DNA from: Vanilla planifolia
Lineage: Eukaryota > Streptophyta > Magnoliopsida > Asparagales > Orchidaceae
Direction: 5' to 3'
Assembly (NCBI GenBank): GCA_023846275.1
Contig: JAIUJO010000148.1
Coordinates: 750,001 to 814,000 of the forward strand
Length of the DNA stretch: 64,000 nt
Below, piece after piece: positions 45,582 through 58,000 of the stretch. Position 1 is the stretch's first letter. Each line of letters starts with the position of its first letter. The notes under the pieces are model-generated. The model was not told the DNA's origin. It saw only the letters and a program-made list of their open reading frames with translations, and ran no database searches. A program made the translations under genes and the position numbers.

Positions 45582-48500
45582 GTAGAGTTGAGTAGAGTAT
45601 AGTAGAGTATAGCTAGGTTAGGTTAGGCTATACAAGAGCATAGTATAAAAGAGTAGAGTAGAGCATAGCAGAGTAGAACAAAGCAGAGTAGAGCAGAGCA
45701 AAGTAGAGTAGAGCAGAGCATAGAAAATTGAATAGAGCAAAGCAAAGCTAGGTTAAGCTAGGCTACATTAGGTTAGGCTAGGCTATAGTTGAGTAGAATA
45801 AAGTATAGGAGAGTAGAGTAGAGAAGAGCTAGGTTAGGTTAAGTTCGACAAAGCTAAGTTAGAGTAGAGTACAGTAAAGTAGAGTAAAATTGAATAGAGC
45901 TAAGTTAGGTTATGCTAAGCAAGGCAAGGCTAGTCTATAGTAGACTAAAGTAGAGTAAACTAAGGTAATGTAGAGGAGAGCTAGGTTAAGCTAGGCTAGG
46001 CTAGGCTAAATAAGGTTAGAGTAGACAAGAGTACAGTCGAGTAGAGTGGAGTAGAGCAAAGTAGAGCAGAGAAGAGTAGAGCAGATAAAGGTAGAGTAGA
46101 GTAGAGGAGAGAAGAGCAAAGAAGACTGGGAACAAAGCAGATTAGTGTATATCAGAGTAGAGAAAATAAGAGTAGAGCAGAATAGAGTAGAGTAGAACTA
46201 GGATAGGCTAGGCTAGGGTTGGGTAGGCATGGCTAGGCTAGAGTAGAGTAGAGTAGAGCATTATAGAGTAGAGTAGAGTAGCTTTAAGTAGAGTAGAGTA
46301 GAGTTAATTTAGGCTAAGCTAGGCTAGGTTAGACTAGAGTTGAGTAGAATAGAGTAGAGTATGATAAAATACAGTAGTGTAGAGCTAGGTTAGGTTGGGC
46401 TAAGCATGGTTAGGCAAGGCTAGGCTAGGTTAGGGAAGGTTAAAGCGTAGTAGAGTAGGGTTAGGTTTGGCTAGAGTAGAGTAGAGTGGAGTAGAGCAGA
46501 GTAGAGATGAGTAGGGTAGAGTAGAGCATAGTATAGAAGCAGAGTAGAGAAAAGTAGATTAGAGGAGAGCTAGGTTGGGCTAGACTAGGTTAGAGTAGAG
46601 TAAAGTAGAGCAGACTAGTGTAGAGTAGAGTATAGTAGAGTAGAACATATCTAAGTTAGGCTGAGCAAGCCTAGGTTAGGCTAGGGTAGGCAAGACTAGA
46701 GTAGAGTTGAGCAGAGTAGTCTAGGGCAAGGTTAGGCTAAGCTATAACACAATAGAGTAGAATAGAGTAGAGTAAAGCTAACTTGAGTAGAGAAGAGTAG
46801 ACCAGAGTAGAGTAGAATAGTATAGAGTAGAGCTAAGCATAGTTAGGTTAGGCTGAGCTAGGTTAGGCAAGACGAGGCAAGGCTAGGCTAGGGTAAGCTA
46901 GGTTAGAGTAAAGTAGAGTAGAGTAGAGCTAGGTTAGGCAAGGCCAGGTTAGAGTAGAGTAGAGTAGAGTAGATTGGAGTAGAGTAAGGATAGGCTAGCC
47001 AAGGCTAGGTCAGCTTATGCTAGGGTAGGCTAAGAAAGGCTTGGTTGGACTAGAGTAGTGTAGAGTATAGTGGAGTAGAGTAGAGCTTAGTTAGGCTAGG
47101 CAAGGCTAGGCTAGGTGAGAGTAGAGTAGAGTAGAGCAGAGTAGAGCAGAGTAGAGCAGAATAGAGAATAAAAGAACAGAGCAGAGCATAATAGAGAAGA
47201 GTAAAGTAGAGTAGAGCAAAGCAGAGTAGAGTAGAGTTAGGTTAGGGTAGGCTAAGCTAGGTTAAGCTAGGTTAGAATAGAGAAGAGTAGAGTAGAGTAG
47301 AGTTGAGTAGAGCTATTTTAAGCTAGGCTTAGCTAGGTTTGGTTTGGCTAAGTTTGAGTAAAGTAGAGTAGAGTAGAATTAAGTTGAGCAAAGCTAGGTA
47401 AGGCTATGCTAGGTTAAGCTAGGCTATAGTCGAGTAGAGTATAGTAGAGCGAGGTTAAGCTAGGCTGGGCTAGGCTAGACTAGAGTAAAGTAGAGTAGAG
47501 CTGAGAAGAGTAGAGCAGAGCAGAGCAGAGCAAAGAAGGGCATAGTAGAGTAGAGTAGTGTAATGCATAATAGAGTGCTATAGAGCAGAGCTAGGTCAAG
47601 CAAGGCAAGGTTAGAGTAGAGTACAATAGAGTAGAGCTTGGTTAAGCTAGGTTAGACTAAGATAGGTTAAACTTGGCTAGAGTAAAGTAGAGTATAATAT
47701 AGTAGAGTAGAGTAGAGCAGAGTAGAGTAGAGAAAAAAAGAGCAGAGTGGAGAAAAGTAGAGCAGAGTAGATTAGAGTAGAGTAGAGCAGAGCAGAGTAA
47801 AGTAGAGCAAAGTAGAGTAGAGTAGCACAGAGAAAAGAAAAGTAGAGTAGAGCAGAGTGGAGCAGAGGTAGGTTAGGCTATGTTAAGGAAGGCCAAGTTA
47901 TAGTAGAGTAGAGTATAGCTAAGTTAGGCTAAGCTTGGCTAGGCTAGAATAGAGTAGAGAAGAGTAGAGTAGAATAGAGTAGAGTAGAATAGAGTGGAGT
48001 GGAGGAGGGTAGAGTAGTATAGAGCTAGGTTAGGTAAAGTTTGCAAAGCCTAGGATAGGCCGGGTTAGGCTTGGCAAGGCTATGCTAGAGTAGAGTATAT
48101 TAGAGAAGAGAAGAGTAGAGCAGAGTCAGAGCAGAGTAGAGTAGAGTAAAGTAGAGTAGAGCATATTAGGGTATGGTAGAGAAGAGTAGTGCTAAGCTTA
48201 ATAGAGCTAAATTATGTTAAGCTATACTAGGCTAGGCGAGGTTAGAGCAGACTAGAGTTTTTTATCTTAGAGTAGAGTAGAGTAGATTAGAATAGAGTAT
48301 AATATAATAGAGTAGAGTAGAGTAGAGCTAGCTTAGGTAAGGCTAGGTTAGGCTAGGCTATGGTAGAGTAGAGTAGAGTTGACCAAAACTAGGTTTAGTT
48401 AGGCTAGGCAAGACTAGAGTTTAGTAGAGCATAATAGAGTAGCATAGATTAGAATAGAGAAGAGCATAGAAGAGAAGAGCCTTGTAGAGCAGAGCAAAGT

Positions 48501-51500
48501 AGAGTAGAGAAAAGTAGAGAAAAAGTAAAGGTAGGTTAGGCTAGGCTAAAGTAGAGTACAGTATAGTATAATAGAGTAGAGTAGAGCTAGGTTAGGCTAG
48601 GATAGGCTAGGTTATGTTATAATAGAATAGAATAGAGTAGAGGAGAGCAGAGCAATGTAGAGTAGAGTAGAGTAGAATAGAATATAGTGAAGAAAAGAAG
48701 AGCAAAGTAGGCCAAGGCAGAGTAGAGCAGAGCAAAGTAGAGTAGAGCAGGGCAAGGTTTGTCTATGGAAGGTTATACTAGGCTTGGTCAGGCTAGGCTA
48801 GGCTAAAGTAGAGTAGAGTAGAGTAATGTATAACTAAGTTAGGCTTGGTTAAGGTATAGTGGTGTAGAGTAGAGTAGAGCTAAGTTTGGCTAGGCGAAGC
48901 TAGGGTAGCCTTGGCTAAGCTACACTAAGCTAGTGTAGAGTATAGTAGAGTAGAGTGTAGAGTAGAGCTTGGTTAGGTGAGGCTAGGCTATAATATAATA
49001 AAGCAGAGTAGAGTAGACCATATTAGAAAAGAGCAATGTAGTGAAAAGCTGAGCTAAGCAGAGTTAGGTTAGGCTAAGCTAGGCAAAGCTAAGAAAGGGT
49101 AGAGTAGAGTAGAGTAGAGTAGAGCTAGGTTAGGCTAAGCTAGGTTAGATTAGATTAGAGTATAATAGTGTAGAGTAGTGCTTTGTTAGGATAGGATAGG
49201 CAAGGCTAGAGTAGAGTAGGTAAAGTGGAGTAGAGTAGAGCAGAGCAGAGAAGAGTAGATTAGAGAAGAGTAGAGTGGAGTAGAGCAGAGCTGAGCTGAG
49301 TAGGGCAGAGTATAGCTGAGCAGAGGAGACGAGAGTGGAGCAGAGCAAAGTATAGTAGAGCTAGGCTATGCTAGGATAGGCTAGAGCATAGTATAGTAGA
49401 GTAGAGTTCATTAGAGTAGAGCTAGGTTTGTTTAGGCTAGGCTAGGTAATGTAAGAGCATATTAGAGTAGAACAGAGTTGATTGGAGTAGAGTAGAGTAT
49501 AGTAGAGTTGAGAAAATTCAAGTTGAGTAGAGTAGAGCATAGTAGAGGTGAGCAAAGTAGAGCAGAGTAGAGCAGAGCAGAGAAAAGCATAACAGAGTAA
49601 AGAAGAGTAGACCTAGGTTAGGTTAGGCTAGGCTAGGTTGGTCGAGGTTAGGATAAGCTAAGCTATAGTAGAGTAGAGTATAGCAGAGTAGAGTAGACTG
49701 GACATGTGTTAGGCTAAGCAAGGCTAGGTTAGAGGAGAGTAGGGTAGAATAGATTTTAGTAGGATAATGTAGAGAAGAGTGGAGTTGAGTAGTGTAAAGT
49801 AGAGAAGAATAAAGTAGAGTGGAGGATAGTAGAGTAAGGTAGAGCAGAGCAGAACAGAAAAGAGTAGAGCATAGTAGAGCAAACAAGAGAAGAGTAGAGC
49901 AAAGTTAGGTTAGGGTAAGATAAGCTAGGCAAGGTTAGGCTAGGATAGGCAAGAGTAGAATAGAGTATAGTAGAGTAGAGCTAGGCTAGGCTAGGTTAGA
50001 GTAGAGTAGAGTGGAATAGAGTAGAGTAGATTAGAGTTGAGTGTTGTTAGGTTATAAAAGGTTATGCTAGAGTAGTGTAGAGTAGAGTTAGGTTAGGCGA
50101 GGCTTTGTTAGATTAGAGTAGAGTAGATTAGAGTTCAGCAAAATAGACTAGAGAATAGTAGAGTAGAGTAGAGTAGTGTAGAGTATAGTAGATTTGAGTG
50201 GGGTTGGATAGAGTATAGTAGAGTTGAGTAGAGCTAGGTTAGGCAAGGCTTGGCTGGGTTATGATAGTGTGGAGTAGAGTAGAGCAGAGTGGAGTAGAGT
50301 AGAGTAGAGTAGAGCTAGTTTAGGCAAGGCAAGACTAGAGTAGAGTAGAGTAGAGTTTAATAAAGTAGAGCTAGGCTAGGCTAGGTTAGAGTAGAGTAGA
50401 GAAGGGTAGAGTTGTGTAGAGTAGAGCAAGGTTAGGCTGGGCTAAGCTAGTTTAGGCAAGGCGAGGAAAGGCAATGCTAAGTTAGAGCAATATAGAGTAG
50501 AGCTAGATTAAGTTAATAAAGGCTAGCTAGAGTAGAGTACAACAAAACAGAGTAAATTATAGTAGAGTAGAGAAACACGTAGCACAGTAGAGCTAGGTTA
50601 GGCTAGGCTAGGTTAGGTAATGCAAGGCCAGAGTAGAGTAGAGTAGAGCTAGGTTGGGCCATGCATGGCTAGGCTAGGTTATAGAAGAGTAGAGTAAAGT
50701 GGAGTAGAGTAGAGTGGAGTAGAGTAAAGTGGAGTAGAGAGAGGTTAGGCTAGGTGAGGCAAGGCTAGGCTTGGCAAAGTTGGAATAGAGTAGAGAAGAG
50801 TAGAGTAGAGCAGTGTAGAGTGTAGTAGAGTAGAGCTAGGCTAAGCTAGACAAGGTTAAGCTAGGCTAAAGTATGATAGAGTAAAATAGAATACAGTAGA
50901 ATAGAAAAGAGCACAACAAAGTAGAGCAGAGCAAAGTAGAGAAGAGCAAAGCAGAGTAGAGTAGAACAAAGCAGAGAAAAATAGAGTAGAGTGGAGCAAA
51001 GTATAGCAAAATAGAGCAGAGCTAGGTTTAGCTAGGCTAGCCTATGCTAGTTTAGGCTAGAATAGATTAAAGTAGAGTAGAGTAGAGTAGAATAGTGCTA
51101 CGTTATGCTAGGTTAGAGTAGAGTAGTTTAGAGTAGAATTGAGTATTATGGAGTGGAGTAGAGTATAGTAGAGCTAGGTTAGACTAGGGAAGGCTAGGCT
51201 AGGCTAACGTAGAGTAGAGTATAGTATAGTAGAGTGGAGTAGAGTATGGCAAGGTTAGGCAAGGCTAGGCTTGAGCACAATTTAGTAGAGTTAAATAAAG
51301 CATGGCATAATAGAGTAGAGCATAGCAGAGCAAAGTAGAGTAGAGCAAAATTTAGTAGTGTAGAGTAGAGTAAAGTAGAATTGAGCTACGTTAAGCTAAG
51401 CTAGGCTAGGCTAAGTTAGGCTAGATTAGAGTAGAGCTAAGTTAGACTAGGCAAGGTTACTTATGTTTAGAGTAAAGTTGAGTAGAATAGAGTAGGATAG

Positions 51501-54500
51501 AGGAGATTATAGTATAGTTGAGTAAAGTACAGTAGAGTAGAGCATAGTAGGGTAGAGTACAACGAGGTTTTGTTAGGCTAGGCTAGGCTAGTCTAAGGTA
51601 GGCTTGGGTAGGCTAAGCTAGAGTAGAGTAGAGTTGAGTAGGGTAGAGTAGAGTAGAGTTGAGTAGAGCTCAGTTAGGCTGGGCTAGGCTAGGAAAGAGT
51701 AGAGTAGGATAAAGTACAGTAGAGTAGAGCAAAGCAAAGTAGAGAAGAGCATAGTAGAGCAAAGCAGAGCAGAGTAGAGAAGAGTAGAGCATAGTAGAGC
51801 AGAGTAAAGCAAAGTTAGGCAAAGCTAGGCTTGGCTTGGCTAGGCTAGGATTGCTTAGAGTAAAGTAGGGTAGAGTAGTGTAAAATAAAGTAGAGTATAG
51901 TAGAGTAGAGTAGAGTAGAATATAATAAAATAGAGTACATTATAATATTTTAAAGTAAAGTAAAGTAGAGCTAGGTTATGCTATGCTATAGTAGAGAAGA
52001 GTAAGGTGGAGTAGAGTAGAGTAGAGTAGAGCTATGTTAGGTTAGGCAAGGCTATGCTAAAGTAGGTTATGCTAGGATTGGCTAGGCTAGAGTAGAATAT
52101 AGTTGAGCTCAATGAGGCTAGGCTAGAGTAGAGCATAGTAGAGTAAAGTAAAGAAGAGTATAGTGGAGTAGAGTAGAGTAAAACAGGGAAGAGAAGAGCA
52201 TAATAAAATAGAGTAGAGCAGAATAGAGCAGAGTAGAGAAATACAGAATAGATCAGAGCAGAGTAATTCAGAGAGAGTAAAGTAGAGAAGAGCTTGGTTA
52301 AGCTAAGTTAGGTAAGCTAGTCTAGGTTATCATTTGTTTGAACAGAGAAAAATAGAGTGGAGTAGAGTAGTGTAGTGTAGCATAGAGTATAATAGAGTAA
52401 GGTAGTGTATTGTAGAGTAGAATAGAATATATAGAGTAAAGTAGAGTGGAACTAGGTTAGGCTAGGCTAGCTTAGGTTAGGCTATGCTAGAGTAGAGTAG
52501 AGTAGAGTAGAGTGTTGTAGAGTAGAGCTAAGTTAAGTTAGGTGAGGCTAGGCTAACTAAATTAGAGTAGAGTAGAGTGGAGTAGAGTGGAGCAGAGCAT
52601 ATTACAGTAGAGTAGAGTAGAGCAAAATAGAGCAGAGTAGTACAGAGCAGAGCAGGGTGGAGCAAAGAAGAGTAGAGTCGGGTTAGGATAGGCTAAGCTA
52701 GAGTAGAGTAGAGTAGATTAGAGTAGAGTAGAGTGAGTTAGGTTATGCTAAGTGAGGCTAGGCTACAATTAGAGTTGAGTAGAGTAGAGCAGAGTATAGT
52801 AGAGTAGAGCAGAGCTAAGTTAGGCTAGGTTAGGCTAGGCTAGGGTAAGCTAAGTTAGACTAGCTAGGCAAGAGTAAAGGAGAGTAGAGTAGAGTAGAGT
52901 AGAGTAGAGCTAGGTTATTCTAGGCTAGGCTAGGCACGACTAGAGTAGAATAGGGTAGAATAGAGCAAAGCAGAGTAGAGCATAGCAGAGTAGAGCAGAG
53001 TAGAGAAGAGCAGAGTAGAGTAATGCAAAGTAGAGTAGAGTAGAGTAAAGCAAAGCAGAGGAGAGTGGAGCAAAGTAGAGCAAAGCAAAGTAGAGTTGAG
53101 TAGAGTAGAGAGTAGAGCTAGGTTAGGCTAAGTGAGGCTAGCTTAGGCTAAGCTAGAGTGGAGTAGAGTATAGTATAGTAGACTTTAGTTAGGCAACACT
53201 AAGCTAGGCTATGTTAGAATAGAGTAGAGTAAAATATAATATATCTGAGTAGAGTAGAGTAGAGTAGAGTAGAGCTAGGTTAGGCTAGGCGAGGCTAGGG
53301 TACGCTAGGGTCGGCTAGTCTAGAGTAGAAGAGACTTGAGTAGAGTTGAGTAAAGTAGACTATAGTAGATAGAATGGAGTGGAGTGGATTATAATAGAGT
53401 AGAGTAGAGTATGTAGAGTAGAATAGAGTAGAGCAAGGTTAGGATAAGCTAGGCTAGGGTAGGCTAGGCTAGGCTTGGCCAAAGTAGAGTAGACGAGAGT
53501 ATAGTAAAGTAAAGTAGAGTATAGTAGAGGTCAGTTAAGCAATGCCAGGCTTCATTAGAGTAGAGTTGAATAGAGCAAAGAAGAGCAGACTAGTGCAGTG
53601 TAGAGTAGAGCAGAGTAGCATAGAGTAGAATATGGTAGGGCAAGGTAGAGTAAAGCATTGTGGAGTAAAGTAGAGCTAGGTTCGACTAGGCTAGGCTAGG
53701 ATAAGTTATAGTAGAGTAGAGTAGAGTAGAGTAGAGTAAAGTAGAGTAGAGCTAGGTTAGGCTAGGCTAAGCCTGAATATGCTAGAGTAGAGTATAACTA
53801 CGTAAGGCTAGGTTAGGCTAGGTTAAGCGAAACTAGGCTAGAGTAGAGTACGATAAAGTAGAGTCGAGTAGAGTAGAGTAGACCAGAGTAGAGCAGAGAA
53901 GAGTAAAGTAAAGTAGAGCAGAGCAGAGTAGGGCAGAGTAGAGTAGAGTAGAGCAGAGCAGAGCAGATTAGAGGAAAGCAAAGCAAAGTAAGACAGATCA
54001 AAGAGGGGCAAAGTAGAGCAGAGCAGAGCAGAGCAAGGTTATGTTAGGCTAAGCTAGGCTAGGCTACAAGAGCGTATAGTAGAGTAGGCTAGAGAAGAGT
54101 AGAGGTAGGTTGGGCTTGGTTAGACTAGGCTAGGTTTTGAGTCGAGTAGAGTAGAGACGAGTAGAGTATAGTAGACTAGAGTAGAGGAAAGAGTAAAGCT
54201 AGGTTAGGCTTGGCTAGGTTTGGCTAGGCTAGGGTAGTCTAGGCAAGGCTAAGCTAGGCTAAAGTAAAGTAGAGTATAGTAAAGTAGAGTAGAGTCAAGT
54301 AGAGTAAGGTTTGGCATGGCAAAGCTAAGCTAGGCTAGAGTAGAGTAGAGTAGAATAGCATAGAGCAGAGTAGAGTAGAGCATAACAGAATAGCGTATAG
54401 TAGAATAAAGTAGAGCAGATTAGAGCAGAGCATAGCATAATAGAGCAGAGCAGAGCAAAGTTGAGTGAAGCCTTGGTGAGGTTAGTCTTGGCTACGTTAG

Positions 54501-54872
54501 GCTAGAGTAGAATAGAGTAGAGTACAGTATGTCTATGCTAGGCTAGGTTTGGCTAAGCTAGGCAACATTAGGCTAAGCAAGGTTAAGCTAAGCTAGGTTA
54601 GACTAGAGTGTAGTAGAGTAGTATAGAGGTAAGTTAGGCTTAGCTAGGATAGAGTAGAATAAAATTAAGTAGGGCCTAGGTGGGCTTAGGCTAGGCTAGG
54701 CTAGGCAAGGCTGGAATAGAGTGGAGTAGAGTTGGGTAAAGTAGACTATAGTTAGGCTAGGCTAGGTTTGTCTAGAGTAGAGTAGAATATAGTAGCATTG
54801 AGCTAAGTTAGGCTTCATTCAGCTAGAATAGAGTAATATAGTGTAAGATAGAGTAGAGTAGAGTAGAATAGA

Positions 54873-55016
54873 GTAAGGCTAAGCTAGGCTGAGTGAGGTT
54901 TGGTTAAGATAGGTTTGGCTAGGCTAGGCTAGGCTAGGCTAAGCTAGGCTAGGCTCGGTGAGGCTAGGTTAGGCTAGGCTAGGTTATGCTAGATTAGGTT
55001 TGGCTAGGAAATGCTA
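54873..55016 (+). repeat. Extended A block (about 28 GGCTA-type words)
   Basis: A block of GGCTA, GGTTA, GGTTT and GGCTT words about 140 bp long; most A blocks have four to six words. It includes seven or more successive GGCTA-like words from 54917. It is among the longest A blocks I found. Confidence 0.8.
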
Positions 55017-58000
55017 GAGTAGGGTAGAGTAGAGTAGAGTAAATTAGAGTAGAGTATAGTAAAGTAGACTATAGCATAGTAAAGCTCAATAAGGCAATGT
55101 TAGGTTAGGTTAGGATATGCTAGGCAACCCCTGGTTAAGCTAGAGTTGAGTAAGGTAGAGTACAGTAGTATAAAGCTAGGTTTGGCTTAGCTATGCTAGA
55201 GTAGAATAACATATAGTAGAATAGAGTAGAGTAGGGTAAGGTTAGGCTAAGTTAGGCGAGGTTAGGTTAGGCTAGGATAGGTTTGGCTAGCCTAAGCTAG
55301 GCTAGATTAGAGTAGGGCAGGGTAGAGTTGAGTACAGTAGAGTACAGTACAATACATTAAAGTAGAGTAGAGTAGAGTACATTATTATAGAGTAGAGTAA
55401 AGGGAGTAAATGGAGTATAGTAGAGTAGAATATAGTAGAATAGAGTAGAGTAAAGCACGATATAGTTATGTTACCCTTAGCTGGGCTAGAGTAAAATAAA
55501 ATAGAGTAAAGTAGAGTAGAATAGAGTAAGGCTAGGTTAGGCTAAGCTAGGCTAGGCTAGAGAAGAGTAGACTAGAGTAAGGTTGGGTAGAGTATAGTAA
55601 GACTGGGCTAGGCTCGACTAGGTTTTGACTGTGTAGAATAGAGAATAGTAGAGAAGCATAAACCTAAGTCAGGGTTAGCTAGGCTAGAGTGGAATAAAAT
55701 AGAGTAGAGTATAGTAGAGTAGAGTGGAGTAGAGCAAGGCTATGCTAGACTAGGCAAGGTTTGGCTAGGCTATGTTATACTAGAGTATAGTATAGTAGCA
55801 TAGAGTCTTGTTAGGCTTAGCTAAGCTATAATTGAATAAAAAGAGTATAATTTAGTAAAGTAGAGTACAGTATAGTATAGTAGAGTAAGGCAAGGCTAGG
55901 CTAGGCAAGGTTAGGTTAGGTTAGGATAGTGTAGACTAGCTAAGCTAGGTGAGGTTAGACTAGGCTAGAGTAGAGTAGAAGAGTGCTATGTCAGGCTTAG
56001 CTAAGCTAGAGGTTGATAAAATAAAGTAGAGTAGAGTATAATAGAATAGAGTAGAATAGAGCTAAGTGAGGTTAGATTAGGTTAGGCTAAACTAGGCTCG
56101 ACTAGGTTTGAATAGGGTATGGTAGAGTAGAGTAGAGTAGAGAAGAGCAAAGCAAACTAGAGTAGAGCAGAGTAGAGTAGAAAAGAACAGAGTAGAGTAG
56201 AGTAGAGTCGAGTAGAGTAGAGTAGAGCAGAGCAGAGCTTAGTTAAGCTGGGCAAGGCTATGCTAGGTTAGAGTAGAGTAGAGTAGAATAGAGAATAATA
56301 GAGCAGAGCAAAGTAGAATAAATAAGAGTAGAATAAAGTAGAGCATAGTATAGAAGAGTAGAGCATAGTGGAGTAGAGCAGAGCAAAGTAGAGTAGAGTA
56401 GAGCAAAGAAAAATAGAGTAGAGCAGAGTATATTAGAGTAGAGCAAGGCAAAGCAGAGTTGAGTAGAGTAGAATAGAGCTAGGTTAGGCTAGGCTGGAGC
56501 AGAATAGAGTAGAGCTTGGTTTGGCTTGGCTAGGATCGACTAGGTTGGAGTAGAGTAGAGTAGGGAAGAGTAGAGTAGAGTACAGTAGAGTAGAGTAGAG
56601 CAGAGTAGAGAAGAGTAGAGTGGAGCTAGGTTAGGCTATGCTAGGCTAGGCTAGATGAGAGTAGAGTAGAGCTAGGTAGGTTAGGCTAGGCTCGACTATG
56701 TTAGAGAAGAGTAGATTAGAGTAAAGTAGCGTAGAATAAAGTAGAGTAGAGTAGAATAGAGTAGAGTAGAGTAGAACTAGTTTAGGTTAGGTTAGGCTAG
56801 GTTAGGTTAGGCTAGATTAGGCTAGGCTAGGCTAACCTAGCCTAGAGTAGAGTAGAGGAGAGTAGAGTTGAGTTAGATTAGGCTAAGCTAGGCTAGAGTA
56901 CAATAGAGTAGAGTAGAGAAGAATAGAAGAGAGCAAAGAAGAGTAGAGTAGAAAAGAGCATAGTAGTAAAAAGTAGTGCTAAGCATAATAGAGCTGAGCA
57001 AAGCTAGGTAAGGCTATGCTATGCTACGTTAAGCTAGGCTAGATTAGGTGAAGCTAGGCTAAAGTGGAGGAGAGCAGAGTGGAGAAGAGTAGAGCAGAGA
57101 AGAGTTGTGTAGAGCAAAGAAAAATAGAGTAGAGCAGAGGAGCAGAGCGGAGTAGAGTAGAGCTAGGTTAGGCTAGGCTCAAGTAGACAAGTAGAATACA
57201 ATAGAGTAGAGTAGAGAAGAGTTGAGTGAAGTAGAGTAGAATAGAGTAGAGTAGAGCTAGGTTAAGCTATCCTAGGTAATGTTAGAGTAGAGTAGAGTAG
57301 TGGTGAGTAGAGTAAAGTAGAGCAGAGTAGAGTGGAGAATAGGAGAGTAGAGTAGAGTAGAGTAGAGGAAATTATAGTATGATAGAGTAGAGTAGAGCAA
57401 AGCTAGGTAAAACAAGGGTAGGTTATGCTAGGCTAGAGAAGAGTAGAATAGAGTAGAGTAGAGTAAAGTATTGTAGAGTTTAGTAGAGCAGAGAAGAGTA
57501 GAGCACAGTAGAGCAGAGAAGAGCAGAGCAAAGTAGAGCTTGGATAGGCTAGGCTTGGTGGACTAGAGTAGAGTAGAGCTATGTAGGTTAGGCTAGGTTA
57601 GAGTAGAGTAGAGTTGAGTAGAGTAAAGTAGAGTAGAGTTGAACATGGTTAGGCTACGCTAGACTAGGCTCGGCTAGGTTAGGCTAGGATAGGCTATTCT
57701 AGCCTAAGCTAAGCTAGAGTAGAATAGAATAGAATAGAGTAGAGTAGAGCAAGGTTTGGTTATACTAGGCTAAGCTAGAGTATAACAGAGTAAAGTAGAG
57801 TAGAGAAGAGTAGAGTAGATTAGAGCTGAGCATAGTAGAGCATAATAGAGTAGAGTGGAGCAGAGCAGAGCAGAGCAGTAAAAAGCTATGTAGAGCACAA
57901 CAAAGTAGAGTAGAGCTAGGTTAGGCTAGGCTAGGCTAGTGTAGAGTAGAGCTAGGTTATGCTAAGCTAAGCTAGGCTAAGTTAGAGTAGAGTAGAGTAG

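Noticed and set aside
2928-56451. Dozens of minus-strand open frames of 60-131 codons rich in Leu, Tyr, Ser, Thr, Cys and Ala
   Set aside because: TCTAC repeats have period 5, so every minus-strand frame reads the same five-residue cycle (Leu-Leu-Tyr-Ser-Thr) without stops. CCTAG words of A blocks bring stops. Open length follows B-block length, not selection; overlapping frames are equally open.
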